From assembly GCF_006716485.1 (NCBI RefSeq), contig NZ_VFPD01000001.1:2462008-2526007 (forward strand): a DNA stretch of 64,000 nt. The letters run 5' to 3'. A program made the translations under genes and the position numbers. The notes under the pieces were generated by a model. That model ran no database searches. It had not been told where the DNA came from and saw only the letters and a list, made by a program, of their open reading frames with translations. Position 1 is the stretch's first letter; the number at the start of each line of letters is the position of its first letter. Shown here one piece after another: positions 41,869 to 51,082 of this stretch. The DNA comes from Chryseobacterium aquifrigidense. Lineage in GTDB: Bacteria; Bacteroidota; Bacteroidia; Flavobacteriales; Weeksellaceae.

Positions 41869-43182
41869 ATGAGTACTACAACACAATACGTTCCTTATAA
41901 AGTTAAGGACATCTCCCTTGCAGAATGGGGTAGAAAAGAAATCACCCTTGCAGAAGCAGAAATGCCTGGTTTGATGGCTATCCGTGAAGAATACGGACCG
42001 TCTCAGCCGCTGAAAGGAGCAAGAATCGCAGGATGTCTTCACATGACCATCCAAACGGCTGTGCTTATCGAGACTCTTGTAGCTTTAGGAGCTGAAGTTA
42101 CATGGTCATCTTGTAATATTTTCTCTACACAGGATCACGCTGCTGCTGCTATTGCTGCTGCAGGAATTCCGGTGTATGCGTGGAAAGGATTAAATGAAGA
42201 GGAGTTTGACTGGTGTATTGAGCAGACTTTGTTCTTCGGTGAAGACAGAAAGCCATTAAACATGATCCTTGATGATGGTGGAGATTTAACAAACATGGTT
42301 TTTGATAAATACCCTGAGTTCACAAAAGATATCAAAGGTCTTTCTGAAGAAACCACTACAGGTGTTCACAGACTTTACGAAAGAATGAAGAACGGAACTT
42401 TAGTAATGCCTGCCATCAACGTAAATGATTCGGTTACCAAATCTAAATTCGACAACAAATACGGATGTAAAGAATCTGCTGTAGATGCAGTAAGAAGAGC
42501 TACAGACGTAATGTTAGCCGGAAAAAGAGTGGTTGTTTGCGGATACGGAGATGTAGGTAAAGGTACTGCTGCTTCTTTCAGAGGAGCTGGTTCTATCGTT
42601 ACTGTTACAGAAATTGACCCAATCTGTGCGCTTCAGGCAGCTATGGACGGATATGAAGTAAAAAGATTGGATACTGTAGTAGACAATGCTGATATCATCA
42701 TTACTACAACAGGTAACTTCAATATCGTAAGAGGAGAACATTTCCTTAAAATGAAAGATAAAGCGATCGTTTGTAACATCGGTCACTTCGATAATGAAAT
42801 CGATATGGCCTGGTTAAACAAAAACTACGGTCAGACTAAATCTGAAGTGAAGCCTCAGGTAGATATTTATACTATCGAAGGAAAAGAAGTAATCATCCTT
42901 GCAGAAGGTAGATTGGTTAACTTAGGATGTGCTACAGGTCACCCAAGTTTTGTAATGTCTAACTCTTTCTCTAACCAGACGTTGGCTCAGATCGAGCTAT
43001 GGAATAACTCTGCGGCTTACAAAAACGAAGTATATATGCTTCCTAAGCACTTAGATGAGAAAGTAGCTGCTTTACACCTTAAGAAATTAAGCGTAGAGCT
43101 TGAAACTCTTTCTCCTGAGCAGGCTGAATACATCGGAGTAGACGTAAAAGGGCCATTCAAGCCTGAATACTACAGATACTAA
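41869..43182 (+). CDS. ahcY: Adenosylhomocysteinase
   Basis: Hydrolyses S-adenosylhomocysteine to adenosine and homocysteine, closing the methyl cycle. N-terminal substrate domain with [16 protein letters not shown] and [20 protein letters not shown]-binding GYGDVGKG at 225-232, [11 protein letters not shown] and the closing KPEYYRY with the conserved C-terminal Lys-Tyr region. The 437-residue length is normal. A strong terminator follows, so it stands alone. Confidence 0.97.
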   Translation: MSTTTQYVPYKVKDISLAEWGRKEITLAEAEMPGLMAIREEYGPSQPLKGARIAGCLHMTIQTAVLIETLVALGAEVTWSSCNIFSTQDHAAAAIAAAGIPVYAWKGLNEEEFDWCIEQTLFFGEDRKPLNMILDDGGDLTNMVFDKYPEFTKDIKGLSEETTTGVHRLYERMKNGTLVMPAINVNDSVTKSKFDNKYGCKESAVDAVRRATDVMLAGKRVVVCGYGDVGKGTAASFRGAGSIVTVTEIDPICALQAAMDGYEVKRLDTVVDNADIIITTTGNFNIVRGEHFLKMKDKAIVCNIGHFDNEIDMAWLNKNYGQTKSEVKPQVDIYTIEGKEVIILAEGRLVNLGCATGHPSFVMSNSFSNQTLAQIELWNNSAAYKNEVYMLPKHLDEKVAALHLKKLSVELETLSPEQAEYIGVDVKGPFKPEYYRY

Positions 43183-43204
43183 GATCTTAATAAAACATGA
43201 TATG

Positions 43205-43238
43205 ATCCCACTATTTCTAAGATAGTGGGATTTTTTTA
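43205..43238 (+). terminator. Terminator of ahcY
   Basis: ATCCCACTAT / ATAGTGGGAT stem followed by a run of T. Confidence 0.9.
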
Positions 43239-43259
43239 TGCAGTGTATGAAGCATTTCT

Positions 43260-43267
43260 TATTTTTG
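43260..43267 (+). promoter_or_regulatory. -7 promoter element (TATTTTTG) of lipoprotein gene
   Basis: A perfect TAnnTTTG lies 17 bases before the ATG at 43285. Confidence 0.45.
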
Positions 43268-43284
43268 CCGACTAAAAAAATAAC

Positions 43285-44082
43285 ATGAAAAAATTCTTAT
43301 TTCTGGGACTCATGAGCTCTGCTCTATTCTTTAACAGCTGCAGCAGTAATGATGATAATGAAGGAAACAATACATCTTCTAAAGTATTATTGAGCAAAGT
43401 TACTATAGTTTATTATGACAATCCGGCACAGCCGCAGACCAGCATACAAACTCTGGAATACAATAATCAGGGTGAACTTATAAAAGCATCATCTGCTTCT
43501 GGAACTTCCAAGTTCGAATACAGTAACGGGAAACCTACTAAAACCACTTATTATAAGCCGGATGGTACGGTAGACTATTATTCAGCCTATACTTACAATG
43601 GAGATCTGCTTACAACAGTTAAGGCAATCTATACTACTACCCCGGATAACAACAGAACGATTAGTTATAATTACAATACCAACGGACAGGTAATTTCTTC
43701 ATCTCTTTGCCAGTCACCTGCCTGTTCCAACCCCATCGTGGATACTTATACTTATGACGGAAATAATATTTCATCAGAAACTTCAGAAGGTGGAGGATCC
43801 AGCTACAGCACTAAAGTTGTTTACTCTTACGATGATAAACTGAACCCGTACTTCAATATCAACAAATACGTAAAAATTATGATGGGAGGAGCTTATGCTG
43901 TAAGCCAAAACAATTATCTTGTAGAAAAGATAAGCTTTAAAAGTAACGGAACCTGGACACAAAACCAAACCCGAACTTCCACCATTCAATACAACAGCGC
44001 AGGTTTTCCTACTCAGGTGATCTCAAAAGAAGCCAACGGAAACCTTTCCGCTCAATATAACTACGAATACATCACTCAATAA
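43285..44082 (+). CDS. Surface-type lipoprotein with YD-like repeats, copy A
   Basis: Lipoprotein signal MKKFLFLGLMSSALFFNSC; the mature N-terminus CSSNDDNEG carries the acidic run that acts as a lipoprotein export (surface) signal in Flavobacteriia. The body has short repeated beta motifs typical of RHS/YD-like sequence (LEYNNQGELIKASS, FEYSNGKPTKTTYYKPDG, YTYNGDLLTTVKAI, YTYDGNNISSET) and ends QYNYEYITQ. The length is 265, the same as the next gene, which is a clear tandem duplicate. The function is unknown; surface location is inferred. Confidence 0.8.
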   Translation: MKKFLFLGLMSSALFFNSCSSNDDNEGNNTSSKVLLSKVTIVYYDNPAQPQTSIQTLEYNNQGELIKASSASGTSKFEYSNGKPTKTTYYKPDGTVDYYSAYTYNGDLLTTVKAIYTTTPDNNRTISYNYNTNGQVISSSLCQSPACSNPIVDTYTYDGNNISSETSEGGGSSYSTKVVYSYDDKLNPYFNINKYVKIMMGGAYAVSQNNYLVEKISFKSNGTWTQNQTRTSTIQYNSAGFPTQVISKEANGNLSAQYNYEYITQ

Positions 44083-44085
44083 GAC

Positions 44086-44113
44086 AAAGCTCTCCAATGT
44101 GGAGAGTTTTTTA
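44086..44113 (+). terminator. Terminator of lipoprotein copy A
   Basis: CTCTCC AATGT GGAGAG followed by TTTTTT; part of the segment duplicated with copy B. Confidence 0.85.
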
Positions 44114-44202
44114 TGGACTCAATATTTTGTTGCCCATTCTTATGGCAGTTTTTACCAATAATTATTATATTTAGTCCTTTATTTAATAAAAACTTTTAAT
44201 AC

Positions 44203-45000
44203 ATGAAAAACCAGTTATTTGTTGGGTTGATGAGCTCATTTTTATTCCTCAGCTGTAGCAGCAATAATGACGAAAATAATGAACCCAATCCTTCGGATCC
44301 TCAAATATTATTAAGTAAAGTCACTACAGTTTCTTATACAAGTCCCTCCGGCCCACAAACCAGTATTACAAAATTTGATTATAACAGTCAGAAACAGTTA
44401 CTTAAAATTACATCAGAAAATACAACGTCCGTTCTGGAATATGACAGTGCCGGAAAACCTTCAAAAATTACTTACCAGAAACCAGATGGCACCGTAGCTT
44501 ATTATAAAACCTTTACTTATAATGGTGATCAGCTTACGACGGTTAAAACAATATATTCCGATACCCACTATAACACGGCAATGACTTATACCAATGGTAA
44601 AGTTACTGCTACTTCTACTTGTGAGTCTTCCAATTGCCCAATCCCGTCTACTATGTCCTATACTTATAGTGGTGAAAATGTTTCGGAAGAAATCTCAGTT
44701 AATGATGGTATTGGTGGTCCTCATATCAATAAAAGAGAATTTTCATATGATAACAAAATAAATCCCTATTCTTTGCTGGGCAAATATTTCAGAGCGATTA
44801 CAGGAGAAGCACAGTTTTTAAGTCAGAATAATTATACCACATTAAAAATAAGTGGCAAAGATGACGCTGGAAACTGGAATCAAATTTTAAATTTCAACTA
44901 TCAGATAGAATATAATAATAATCAATTGCCAACTCAGGTCATGGTAAAAGTGGATAATAATGATTATGCAAAATATACTTACGAATACATCACTCAATAA
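44203..45000 (+). CDS. Surface-type lipoprotein with YD-like repeats, copy B
   Basis: Paralogue of the preceding gene: same length (265), signal MKNQLFVGLMSSFLFLSC and acidic mature start CSSNNDENNE. The same order of motifs is present (FDYNSQKQLLKITSE, LEYDSAGKPSKITYQKPDG, FTYNGDQLTTVKTIY, YTYSGENVSEE) with the same ending YTYEYITQ. The 35 bases around the stop codon and terminator are identical to copy A, pointing to recent duplication or gene conversion at the 3' end while the middle has diverged. The function is unknown. Confidence 0.8.
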   Translation: MKNQLFVGLMSSFLFLSCSSNNDENNEPNPSDPQILLSKVTTVSYTSPSGPQTSITKFDYNSQKQLLKITSENTTSVLEYDSAGKPSKITYQKPDGTVAYYKTFTYNGDQLTTVKTIYSDTHYNTAMTYTNGKVTATSTCESSNCPIPSTMSYTYSGENVSEEISVNDGIGGPHINKREFSYDNKINPYSLLGKYFRAITGEAQFLSQNNYTTLKISGKDDAGNWNQILNFNYQIEYNNNQLPTQVMVKVDNNDYAKYTYEYITQ

Positions 45001-45006
45001 GACAAA

Positions 45007-45032
45007 GCTCTCCATTTTGGGGAGTTTTTTTA
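45007..45032 (+). terminator. Terminator of lipoprotein copy B
   Basis: CTCC ATTTTGG GGAG hairpin and a T-run; homologous to the terminator of copy A. Confidence 0.75.
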
Positions 45033-45082
45033 TCAGCTGATTCCCGCTATCCGCTCATACTCCTCACGCCAGCCCAATCATT

Positions 45083-45150
45083 CAATAGGAACGGGCTTTA
45101 GCCCGTTTATATAAAATAAAAATAACATCCATCGGCTTTAGCCGAAACAT
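45083..45150. repeat. CTTTAG double-hairpin intergenic repeat, copy 4
   Basis: CAATAGGA, then the perfect palindrome ACGGGCTTTAGCCCGT (45091-45106), a 25-base AT-rich spacer and TCGGCTTTAGCCGA (45132-45145). This is the most complete copy in the window. Confidence 0.85.
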
Positions 45151-45257
45151 AAACCTACCTCATCCTTCTATTCAGTATTTTTCCCATATTTTCCCCTTAC
45201 AGGAGCTGTATTTATAAAAAATGAATATCTTAGCCCTCTTAAATAAAACATTAAACT

Positions 45258-45650
45258 ATGAAAAAACAAAGAGTATCGAATGCATTCGTTGCTGCGTCGT
45301 GGGTAGCATTGGGAGCGGGAATGATTGGCTTTATAGTTGGTCTTGCAAGGGCAGAAATGCTGCTGAATGAGAAGGGATATTATTTCACCATTCTTCTCTA
45401 TGGTTTATTCGCGGTGGTTTCTTTACAGAAAGCCGTACGTGACAAATTAGAAAACATTCAGGTAACCGATATTTATTATGGGATCTGCTGGTTTGCAACA
45501 TTATCATCTATTGTACTACTGGCCATCGGACTTTGGAATGCCACCATCCTTCCCAGCGAAAAAGGTTTTTATGCCTTTGCTTTTTTACTTGCGCTCTTCG
45601 GAGCCATCGCAGTTCAGAAAAACACCCGTGATAACATGCTACAGGAATAA
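45258..45650 (+). CDS. YiaA/YiaB-family inner membrane protein
   Basis: Four transmembrane helices in 130 residues, arranged as two copies of a two-helix unit. Each unit is an aromatic/small-residue helix, then a Glu-Lys-Gly loop (LLNEKGYYFTILLYGLFA; LPSEKGFYAFAFLLALFGA) and a basic end (QKAVRDKLEN; QKNTRDNMLQ). This internal duplication is the YiaA domain signature. No molecular role is established. It is a single gene, with its own terminator. Confidence 0.88.
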   Translation: MKKQRVSNAFVAASWVALGAGMIGFIVGLARAEMLLNEKGYYFTILLYGLFAVVSLQKAVRDKLENIQVTDIYYGICWFATLSSIVLLAIGLWNATILPSEKGFYAFAFLLALFGAIAVQKNTRDNMLQE

Positions 45651-45652
45651 AG

Positions 45653-45680
45653 AAAACTCTCCAAAACGGAGAGTTTTTTA
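45653..45680 (+). terminator. Terminator of yiaA-like gene
   Basis: AAAACTCTCC AAAAC GGAGAGTTTT then T-run; its wording resembles the two terminators just upstream. Confidence 0.88.
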
Positions 45681-45789
45681 TTTATATAAATGCATTAAAA
45701 TTCATAAAATACTATAAATTCAACATTTAAGTTAAAAATATATTAAGTTTTTTGTTATTTTAGCAGTGCTTATTTCACAAACTAATGAC

Positions 45790-47112
45790 ATGTACAAAAA
45801 ACTAATAACTTCTGCCCTGTTTATAGCAGTATTTCAGCTTTCAAAAGCACAAAATGAGTTTATTACAATCTGGAAAACACAGAATGCACAACTCATTAAA
45901 TTTCCCGGCAGAGGAACCAACTTCAAAGTATATTGGGAAGAAGTTGGATATCCTCAGCATAACGGCACTATGAGCAATGTAACTTCCACTACCGAATTTA
46001 TTATCAACTTAGGTGTACCTTCTAACCCTGTGCCGTCTCAGGCCAGCTACAGAATTAAAATCAGTGACGGAAACGGAAGTTTTGATCAGGTAAGATTCTT
46101 TGATAATACATTAACTCCTACCTACAATGCCTCAGACCGCTCAAAAATCACTCAGATTACCCAATGGGGGAATATAAAATGGAAAAGCTTTGACAATGCT
46201 TTTGTATATTGTGATAATATGGACGTAACAGCCACAGATGTACCAGACCTCAGCATGGTCACCAGTATGCGCCAGATGTTTTATTTGTGTACTTCACTCA
46301 TCGGCAATCCTTCTTTCGACACGTGGAACACCTCCACCATCACAGATATGTATTATATGTTTGGTGACAATTATCTCTTCAACCAGCCACTGGGAAACTG
46401 GGATACTTCAAATGTTACAGATATGTCATATATGTTTGACTATACCGGATTCAACCAATCTTTAAGCAAATGGAACACTGCTAAGGTTACCACTATGGAA
46501 CATATGTTTCATGATTCTGAAAATTTTAACCAGGACCTTCAAAACTGGAATACAGCCAATGTCACTAATATGAACGAAATGTTCCGTGAGACCGCTTTTA
46601 ATCAAAATATCGGAAGATGGAATCTAAGTTCATTAACCACAGCAACCGGAATGTTTCTCAATTCTGCAATGAGCTGTGTGAATTATGATAAAACACTTTT
46701 TGGATGGAGTCAGAGCTCGTCAACACCTAATAATATTGATTTATCAAGTGCTTCGCCATTAATCTATTCTCATGCTGATGCTGTAACTGCCAGAAATTAT
46801 TTAATGAATAATAAAGGCTGGACTATATCGGGAGACGTTTACAACGGACTCTGCAACCAGACACTGTCAACCTCTGAGCGAAATTTCAATAGCAAAGCAT
46901 CTATTTATCCTAATCCGGCAAAAGATCATATTTATCTGAAAAATATTACAAATGCAGTAAGTTATATCATCACCGATATGAATGGAAGAACTGTTGCAAG
47001 GGACAACCTTAAAGATGAAAAGATTAATGTCAGACTTTTAACTCCGGGAAATTATATTCTGCAAATTTCGACAAAGAATGCAACTCATTCACTCCCATTC
47101 ATCAAACAATAA
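45790..47112 (+). CDS. BspA-like (DUF285) surface protein with T9SS type A sorting domain, copy 1
   Basis: Start chosen at 45790 (MYKKLITSALFIAVFQLSKAQ signal peptide). A short domain NEFITIWKTQNAQLIKFPGRG, NFKVYWEEVGYPQHNG opens the mature protein. It is followed by about six DUF285 repeats of roughly 24 residues with the pattern F.NWDTSNVTDMSYMF, and a C-terminal sorting domain (SIYPNPAKDHIYLKN, NGRTVARDNL, PGNYILQI). It should be exported by the T9SS and fixed or released at the surface. It is the shortest (440 residues) of three tandem paralogues. The binding target is unknown. Confidence 0.87.
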   Translation: MYKKLITSALFIAVFQLSKAQNEFITIWKTQNAQLIKFPGRGTNFKVYWEEVGYPQHNGTMSNVTSTTEFIINLGVPSNPVPSQASYRIKISDGNGSFDQVRFFDNTLTPTYNASDRSKITQITQWGNIKWKSFDNAFVYCDNMDVTATDVPDLSMVTSMRQMFYLCTSLIGNPSFDTWNTSTITDMYYMFGDNYLFNQPLGNWDTSNVTDMSYMFDYTGFNQSLSKWNTAKVTTMEHMFHDSENFNQDLQNWNTANVTNMNEMFRETAFNQNIGRWNLSSLTTATGMFLNSAMSCVNYDKTLFGWSQSSSTPNNIDLSSASPLIYSHADAVTARNYLMNNKGWTISGDVYNGLCNQTLSTSERNFNSKASIYPNPAKDHIYLKNITNAVSYIITDMNGRTVARDNLKDEKINVRLLTPGNYILQISTKNATHSLPFIKQ

Positions 47113-47135
47113 ACTACTATCATAAAACGATAACC

Positions 47136-48695
47136 ATGATTTTAAAAAAAATTCCAACACTCATTTTTCTTTTACTGATATTCCTGGTAAAGGCGCAAAA
47201 TGAATTTATTACCATCTGGAAGCCGGCATCCACTGTATTACCGGCAGTCAATGTAGACGCTCCCTATCAGGCAACCACACAGCAAATTTGGTTTCCCGGG
47301 ATTGGCGATAATTATGATATTTACTGGGAGGAAGTGGGCTATCCGCAACACAATGGCTCCCTTCTCGATGTAACTTCTACAAAACAGGTTCTTATCGACT
47401 TCGGAACGTCGATCGCAGAAAAAAATGATGCCAAATACAGGGTAAAAGTTACAAATGGTAACGGAATTTTCAGGCAGATAAAATTTGGAACCCCTCAATT
47501 ATTTCCCGGTCCTGAGCAAATCATCCCTATCTGGCAGGTCAATGGAAGTTCAGATAAAATACTGGAAATAGAACAATGGGGTAATATTTCGTGGACTACC
47601 ATGGAGAGTGCCTTCAGTCTGTGCAGGCTTATGCAGCTTACGGCAACAGATACTCCTAATCTTAATAATGTAGAAGATGCATCTTTCATGTTTTATGGCA
47701 CCACCAGCTTTATGGGTGCCAGCTCTATGCAAAACTGGGATACTTCGAAAATTAAGAATTTCAGTTTTATGCTGTCTCTTTTATTTGATGTGAATCCATC
47801 TTCTTCAGTAATAGAACAGTTCAACTCACCTTATCTGGATAGCTGGAATATGTCTTCTGCTACCAACCTCAGCTATATGTTGGGTAACAGAACTGTTTTT
47901 AACCAGACTCTTAATAGCTGGGACGTTTCAAAGGTGACGGATATGAGCTGGATGTTTGGGCAGTGTTTAAGCTTTAATCAACGACTTGACAACTGGGATA
48001 CTTCAAGCCTGGAGGATATGCATTTTATGTTTCATATGATTCCTGTTTTCAACCAGCCGTTAAACTGGAATACTTCCAAAGTGACCAATATGGCCCATGT
48101 CTTTCATGGCTGTACAACCTTTAATCAGTCTTTAGACAATTGGGATATGACAAAGGTGACCAGAATAGATCAAATGCTTAATATTGCCTCAGGTTTCAAT
48201 CAGTCCTTAGGAAACTGGAACTTAGTTTCTCTTACCAATGGTAATGGTGCTTTAACACTGTCTGGTCTTAATTGTGAAAATTACAGTAAAACATTGATGG
48301 GATGGGCCAACAACCCCAATACAGCCAACAATGTCTCATTAGGTTCTGTACAAGGGCTAAAATATGCTTCCAACGCTTCAGACAAAAGGGATATTCTTAT
48401 CAATAAAGGCTGGTTAATAATAGGTGATGCTCCCGGAAGCTGCTTATTATCTTCATCGGATGTAAAGCTGAATAAAAAACTTTCGCTATACCCTAACCCT
48501 GCAGTGGATGATATTCACGTTGAAGGATTAAGTGATATAAAGAGCTATAAAATTTATGATGCCAGCGGAAGACTGGTAAAGGAAGGGAATCCCAATAATG
48601 ATATCATCAATGTAAGCTCCCTGCCTAAAGGAAATTATATGATACAACTGATCATGAAAGAAAACACCTTCTCTTCAAAATTCATTAAGAAATAA
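47136..48695 (+). CDS. BspA-like (DUF285) surface protein with T9SS type A sorting domain, copy 2
   Basis: The 519-residue paralogue begins MILKKIPTLIFLLLIFLVKAQ and then NEFITIWKPASTVLP. Compared with copy 1 it has additional N-terminal sequence and an extra insert in the repeat region (LFDVNPSSSVIEQFNSPYLD). DUF285 repeats include LNSWDVSKVTDMSWMFGQ and LDNWDTSSLEDMHFMFH. The sorting domain is LSLYPNPAVDDIHVEGLSD ... LPKGNYMIQLIMKE. Only 23 bases separate it from copy 1 and 14 from copy 3, so the three are probably one transcript. Confidence 0.87.
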   Translation: MILKKIPTLIFLLLIFLVKAQNEFITIWKPASTVLPAVNVDAPYQATTQQIWFPGIGDNYDIYWEEVGYPQHNGSLLDVTSTKQVLIDFGTSIAEKNDAKYRVKVTNGNGIFRQIKFGTPQLFPGPEQIIPIWQVNGSSDKILEIEQWGNISWTTMESAFSLCRLMQLTATDTPNLNNVEDASFMFYGTTSFMGASSMQNWDTSKIKNFSFMLSLLFDVNPSSSVIEQFNSPYLDSWNMSSATNLSYMLGNRTVFNQTLNSWDVSKVTDMSWMFGQCLSFNQRLDNWDTSSLEDMHFMFHMIPVFNQPLNWNTSKVTNMAHVFHGCTTFNQSLDNWDMTKVTRIDQMLNIASGFNQSLGNWNLVSLTNGNGALTLSGLNCENYSKTLMGWANNPNTANNVSLGSVQGLKYASNASDKRDILINKGWLIIGDAPGSCLLSSSDVKLNKKLSLYPNPAVDDIHVEGLSDIKSYKIYDASGRLVKEGNPNNDIINVSSLPKGNYMIQLIMKENTFSSKFIKK

Positions 48696-48709
48696 CTATA
48701 ATCCTTAAT

Positions 48710-50269
48710 ATGGTACTGAAAAAATTTTTGGCTGGCTTTTTTATCCTGCTGGTATTCATAGCGAAAGCTCAGAATGAATTTATCACGATCTGGAAGCCGG
48801 CATCTACGATAACACAGCCAATCACTGTAAGTGCTCCCTATCAGGCAAGTTCTCAACAAATATGGTTTCCGGGAATTGGTGAGAACTATGATATTTATTG
48901 GGAAGAAGTAGACTATCCCCAGCACAACGGTTCTCTTACCAATATAACTTCTACAAAACAGGTTCTTATTGATTTTGGGATATCCATCGCAGATAAGGAT
49001 GCTGCAAAATACAGAGTAAAAGTGAGTAACGGAAATGGGGTTTTTCAACAGATAAAATTTGGAGATGTACAGGAAGTTCAGCTTCCGGATCAGATTTTTC
49101 CGATCTGGCAGGTCAACGGAAGCGCTGATAAAATATTGGAAATAGAACAATGGGGAAACATTGCCTGGACATCGATGAACAATGCCTTCAGCCAATGTAA
49201 ACTCGTTCAGATCACTGCTACAGACATTCCCGACCTAAGTAATGTTGAAGATGCTTCTTATATGTTTTATGGTACAAAAAGCTTTACAGGCGCAAGCTCC
49301 ATGCAAAACTGGGATACTTCCAAGGTTAAGCATTTCAGATTTATGTTTGCTCTTATCTTTGACACCATCATAAGCTCAGTTTCTGATCAGTTCAATCCTC
49401 CTTACTTTAATAGCTGGGACATGTCCTCTGCAACTGATCTCAGTTTTATGTTTGCAGGAAGAGGAATCTTTAACCAGACATTAAACAACTGGGACGTTTC
49501 GAGCGTAACGGATATGAAGTGGATGTTTGCTCTTTGCCCAAACTATAATCAGCCCATGGATAACTGGGATACTTCAAGCCTCGAAGACATCCGTTTTATG
49601 TTCCATTTTGATTCCGGTTTCAATCAATCTTTAAACCATTGGAACACTTCTAAAATTACCAATATGGCCCATGCTATTCATGGCTGCACAGCCTTTAATC
49701 ATTCCCTGGAAAATTGGGACATGACCAAGGTTACCAGAATAGATCAGATTCTTAAGGAAACTCCGAATTTCAATCAATCCCTTGCAAGCTGGAATCTTGC
49801 CAGCGTTAATAACGGAGCTCAGGCTTTGATGCAGACAGGAATGGATTGTGAAAACTTCAGTAAAACACTTGCAGGATGGGCAGATAATCCCGACACTGCC
49901 AATAATATTGATTTAGATATTGTAACACCTTTGACGTATGCTTCCAATGCAGCAGATAAAAGGAATATTCTCATCAGCAAGGGATGGACGATGTCGGGTG
50001 ATACGGTAGGAAACTGTTTACTGTCCTCATCAGAAGTTAAGCTGAATAAAAAACTTTCGCTATATCCCAATCCCGCTGTGGATGATATTCATATTGAAGG
50101 ACTAAGTGACATTAAAAATTACAGAATTTTTGATGCAAGCGGAAGACTTGTACTGGAAGGAAATCCCAACAGGGATATGATTAATGTAGGATCTTTACCA
50201 AAAGGGAATTACATTTTGCAGCTGATTCTTAAAGAAAAAACAATCTCTTCAAAATTCATTAAAAAATAA
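48710..50269 (+). CDS. BspA-like (DUF285) surface protein with T9SS type A sorting domain, copy 3
   Basis: Same length as copy 2 (519) and very similar along its whole length (MVLKKFLAGFFILLVFIAKAQ; LNNWDVSSVTDMKWMFAL; LENWDMTKVTRIDQIL). The C-terminal sorting domain is nearly identical to copy 2 (LSLYPNPAVDDIHIEGLSD, LPKGNYILQLILKE), and the DNA for it is also close to copy 2, so the duplication is recent or kept alike by conversion. Differences are concentrated in the loops of the repeat region. It is the last gene of the run and has a terminator. Confidence 0.87.
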   Translation: MVLKKFLAGFFILLVFIAKAQNEFITIWKPASTITQPITVSAPYQASSQQIWFPGIGENYDIYWEEVDYPQHNGSLTNITSTKQVLIDFGISIADKDAAKYRVKVSNGNGVFQQIKFGDVQEVQLPDQIFPIWQVNGSADKILEIEQWGNIAWTSMNNAFSQCKLVQITATDIPDLSNVEDASYMFYGTKSFTGASSMQNWDTSKVKHFRFMFALIFDTIISSVSDQFNPPYFNSWDMSSATDLSFMFAGRGIFNQTLNNWDVSSVTDMKWMFALCPNYNQPMDNWDTSSLEDIRFMFHFDSGFNQSLNHWNTSKITNMAHAIHGCTAFNHSLENWDMTKVTRIDQILKETPNFNQSLASWNLASVNNGAQALMQTGMDCENFSKTLAGWADNPDTANNIDLDIVTPLTYASNAADKRNILISKGWTMSGDTVGNCLLSSSEVKLNKKLSLYPNPAVDDIHIEGLSDIKNYRIFDASGRLVLEGNPNRDMINVGSLPKGNYILQLILKEKTISSKFIKK

Positions 50270-50272
50270 AAT

Positions 50273-50305
50273 AAAAGCCTCGCTGAAAAGTGAGGCTTTT
50301 ATTTT
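50273..50305 (+). terminator. Terminator of the BspA-like cluster
   Basis: AAAAGCCTC / GAGGCTTTT stem with a T-rich tail directly after copy 3; A-rich on the other side, so it may also serve purE. Confidence 0.8.
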
Positions 50306-50322
50306 TGAGTTTAAAAACTCAA

Positions 50323-50826
50323 CTATTTATCAAAATGATTAGGATGCTGTGCTTTGATATCATCCACAGTTCCTAAAACTTTATCTTTTAAAGAATCCTG
50401 GTATTTCTGAAGTTTTGCAGCGACTTCTTCATTACCGCTTCCTAAAATTTTTGCGGCTAAAATCCCTGCATTCAAAGCACCGTTCAAGGCTACGGTAGCT
50501 ACCGGAATTCCACCGGGCATTTGAAGAATAGACAACACAGAATCCCATCCGTCTATAGAATTACTGGACAAAATCGGAACTCCGATTACCGGAAGTGTAG
50601 TACAGCTTGCTACCATCCCCGGAAGGTGGGCCGCTCCTCCGGCTCCTGCTACAATTACCTTAAGGCCTCTTTCCTGAGCAGTCTTTGCATAATCGAACAT
50701 TCTTTCCGGTGTTCTGTGCGCTGAAACTACTGTTAATTCATAAGGGATATCAAGGCTTTTCAGAAAATTTGCAGCCTGTTCCATGATCGGCAGATCACTC
50801 TGACTGCCCATAATAATTCCTACCAT
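50323..50826 (-). CDS. purE: 5-(carboxyamino)imidazole ribonucleotide mutase
   Basis: Moves the carboxyl group of N5-CAIR to give CAIR in purine synthesis, following PurK. Start chosen at ATG 50826 (MVGIIMGSQSDLPIM); the TTG two codons upstream is less likely. GSQSDLP, SAHRTPERMFDYA, AGAGGAAHLPGM and the closing LQKYQDSLKDKVLG are typical of class I PurE. About 167 residues. purK lies 4.3 kb away on the same strand, beyond three plus-strand genes. Confidence 0.96.
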   Translation of the reverse strand: MVGIIMGSQSDLPIMEQAANFLKSLDIPYELTVVSAHRTPERMFDYAKTAQERGLKVIVAGAGGAAHLPGMVASCTTLPVIGVPILSSNSIDGWDSVLSILQMPGGIPVATVALNGALNAGILAAKILGSGNEEVAAKLQKYQDSLKDKVLGTVDDIKAQHPNHFDK

Positions 50827-50846
50827 CTTCAATTTTATTAGATGTT

Positions 50847-50854
50847 CAAAGATA
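50847..50854 (-). promoter_or_regulatory. -7 promoter element (TATCTTTG) of purE
   Basis: A perfect minus-strand TAnnTTTG lies 20 bases before the chosen ATG; same octamer as upstream of fabH-like and holB. Confidence 0.55.
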
Positions 50855-51055
50855 AAAAATAAAAATGTAAAGAGGAAAGACTACAAAAAATCCGGGAAAC
50901 GATTTATGATTATAATTCCTAAAATAATTTAATCTTTCAATAGATCTTCCATTTAAAATGTAAAGAATTAATAAAGTTATTTTTGGCTCAGATTTTTCAT
51001 CTGTACTCCTATAAATTACAGTATCTGTATCCATAAAAATCGCTGGAAAAATAGA

Positions 51056-51063
51056 TATATTTG
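51056..51063 (+). promoter_or_regulatory. -7 promoter element (TATATTTG) of EamA gene
   Basis: A perfect TAnnTTTG lies 19 bases before the TTG at 51083, which supports that TTG as the true start. Confidence 0.5.
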
Positions 51064-51082
51064 CTGTTACACCACATTAAAA

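Noticed and set aside
45790..50269. DUF285 repeat DNA as a mobile or CRISPR-like repeat
   Set aside because: The periodicity is at protein level (about 24-residue repeats) inside continuous reading frames with signal peptides and sorting domains.
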